Assembly (NCBI GenBank): GCA_022564695.1
Contig: JADFKX010000144.1
Location: 1-5,248, forward strand
Direction of reading: 5' to 3'
Length of the DNA: 5,248 nt
DNA from: Chloroflexota bacterium
GTDB lineage: Bacteria; Chloroflexota; Dehalococcoidia; SM23-28-2; RBG-16-64-32
In this document: positions 4,322-5,248 of the stretch, piece by piece
Numbering within the stretch: position 1 is the first letter of the stretch
Layout: each line of letters opens with the position of its first letter
Program-made: the position numbers and the translations under genes
The notes under the pieces: model-generated
Databases searched by the model: none
Told to the model about the DNA's origin: nothing
The model's input: only the letters and a program-made list of their open reading frames with translations

Positions 4322-5248
4322 ATGGTGCCGAGGTTAAAGCTGCTCTTCGGGACGATGGCAGGGCTGATGCCCTGGCTGCTGGCCCTGGGCATGGCGCTCA
4401 TCATCGTCATCGTCTTCGCTCAGCGGTTCGGCATCTTCGGCCAGAGGATCGAGCTGCCGGGGAGTTCGGTGCTTGTCCCAACGGGCTCCGAGGGCCGCAG
4501 CGTCGAGGCGTTCACCTTCACGGCCCGCGACGGCATCCGCTCCATCGATAGCCCCAGCTTCCTGACCGCCCAGGAGGCGGAGGAGCGCGGCGAGATGGTG
4601 GCCACGGAGTTCGTTATTGGGATCAGCCTAAACGGGGAGAGCAAAGCGTATCCGGTCAACATCCTGAGCCGCCACGAGATCGCGAACGACACCCTGGGTG
4701 GCGTCGCCATCGCCGTCACGTTCTGACCACTATGCTTCACCGGTCTCGTGTTTGACCGGCAGGTGGAGGGCCAGGAGCTCACGTTCGGCGTGTCCGGTAA
4801 GCTGATCATGAACAACCTGGTGATGTACGACCGCCAGACGGACTCTCTCTGGCTCCAGATAAGCGGCGAGGGTATCGATGGCCGCTTCAAGGGCGTCAGC
4901 CTCGTCAAAGTCCCGCACGTGCAGACCAGCTGGGCCGCCTGGAAAGAGATGCACCCGGACACTCTGGTGCTGGACAAACGAGGCGGCTACAACCGCGATC
5001 CGTACGAGTCGTATTACAACGATCCCGGCGCAGGCCCCCTGGGCCAGTCCCGAAGCGATGACCGCCTGCCGCCCAAGGAGCTGGTGCTGGGCTACATCTT
5101 CGGCGGGCGCGCCAAGGGCTACCCCTTCCGAACGCTCCTGGAGACGCCGGTGATCAACGACGCCTTCGCCGAACGCGAGCTGCTGGTGGTGTTCGACGAG
5201 CGCTCCCAGACGGGACAGATCTTCCGGCGCGAAGTGGACGGTCGCACA
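4322..5248 (+). CDS. DUF3179 membrane-anchored protein, candidate selenoprotein (in-frame TGA at 4724-4726); 3' end beyond window
   Basis: The protein starts with a basic cap (R4, K6) and one membrane helix (about 12-33), then a long, probably extracytoplasmic domain matching DUF3179 (PF11376), whose function is not established. Typical elements: KAYPVNILSRHEIANDTLGG (108-127), VTF-[TGA]-PLCFTGLVFDR (132-146), LTFGVSGKL (153-161), LVMYDRQTDSLW (166-177), W-x2-W and HPDTLVL (204-217), KGYPFRTL (265-272) and VDGRT at the window edge. TGA is codon 135, exactly where relatives have the first Cys of CPLC; the frame then continues 174 codons without another stop. C138 is the only cysteine among all visible codons. 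Residues 108-152 and 265-309 align without gaps as an internal repeat, with TGA inside copy one. Read as Sec, this gives a UxxC redox motif; read as a stop, a 134-aa fragment. The Shine-Dalgarno is weak, so translation may be coupled to the gene ending 9 nt upstream. DUF3179 is sure; Sec is likely but unproven. Confidence 0.8.
4740..4759 (+). promoter_or_regulatory. Hairpin just after the in-frame TGA, candidate bacterial SECIS
   Basis: CCGGTC (4740-4745) and GACCGG (4754-4759) form a perfect 6-bp stem with an 8-nt loop, TCGTGTTT. The stem begins 13 nt after the TGA and the loop 19 nt after it, close to the spacing in known bacterial SECIS elements such as E. coli fdhF, which also lie inside the coding sequence. 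The loop contains GU, but its first G is at the third loop position, whereas the usual bacterial pattern has a G in the first two. There is no bulged U in the upper stem. Support is therefore positional and structural, not a full consensus match. Confidence 0.45.

Noticed and set aside
4724..4726. TGA read through because the organism uses a non-standard genetic code
   Set aside because: TGA ends the thioesterase, the CMD protein and the small peptide at sensible positions, and no other gene in the window has an internal TGA.
4420..4977. Long antisense open frame (185 codons) across the DUF3179 gene
   Set aside because: It is Ser/Arg/Pro-rich with no recognisable motif and lies opposite a strongly conserved coding frame; its openness is a by-product of codon bias.
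4727..5248. Downstream part of DUF3179 as a separate gene started by re-initiation
   Set aside because: No start codon with a Shine-Dalgarno lies near the TGA; the first ATG (about 4808) is inside the conserved SGK motif region, so a separate protein would lack half of the first repeat.

Overview
The window is GC-rich bacterial DNA with dense gene packing, several GTG starts and start/stop overlaps. The mix of an MDR alcohol dehydrogenase, a small Cys-tailed peptide, a GH51 remnant and a DUF3179 membrane protein would fit Chloroflexota (Dehalococcoidia/SAR202-like) or a related environmental lineage. No marker gene is present, so this placement is inference.

Layout. From 3849 down to 961 on the minus strand lies a compact four-gene operon: zinc-dependent alcohol dehydrogenase, PaaI-type hotdog thioesterase, carboxymuconolactone-decarboxylase-like protein, and a stand-alone NAD(P)H-hydrate epimerase. 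The last three genes are chained by start/stop overlaps, and a good sigma70-type promoter (3921-3950) precedes the first. Downstream, 349 to about 947 holds the C-terminal third of a GH51 alpha-L-arabinofuranosidase as a pseudogene: it lacks its 5' end, is frameshifted near 759, and is interrupted by a TAA at 403-405. At 35-178 (minus) is a 47-residue peptide gene with its own TATAAT box and a strong Shine-Dalgarno sequence, ending in CCGNYGEPGC.

On the plus strand, divergent from the operon, are an 84-residue two-helix membrane protein (4058-4312) and, 9 nt after it, a DUF3179 membrane-anchored protein that runs off the window end (4322 to beyond 5248). This second gene is the main finding. 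Its reading frame contains one in-frame TGA (4724-4726) exactly where the family has the first cysteine of its CPLC motif, so it reads U-P-L-C, and the frame then stays open for 174 codons of good DUF3179 sequence. The only cysteine in the 309 visible positions is the partner in this UxxC pair. A perfect 6-bp hairpin (4740-4759) begins 13 nt after the TGA, where a bacterial SECIS would be expected. The protein also contains an internal duplication whose first copy spans the TGA and aligns without gaps to the uninterrupted second copy, so no frame has been lost. The best reading is a candidate selenocysteine-containing DUF3179 protein; a single-base nonsense change or sequencing error (TGC/TGT to TGA) is the main alternative.

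The operon genes suggest oxidation of an alcohol or polyol and acyl-CoA handling, with cofactor repair (hydrated NAD(P)H) encoded alongside the dehydrogenase. The substrate cannot be read from the sequence.
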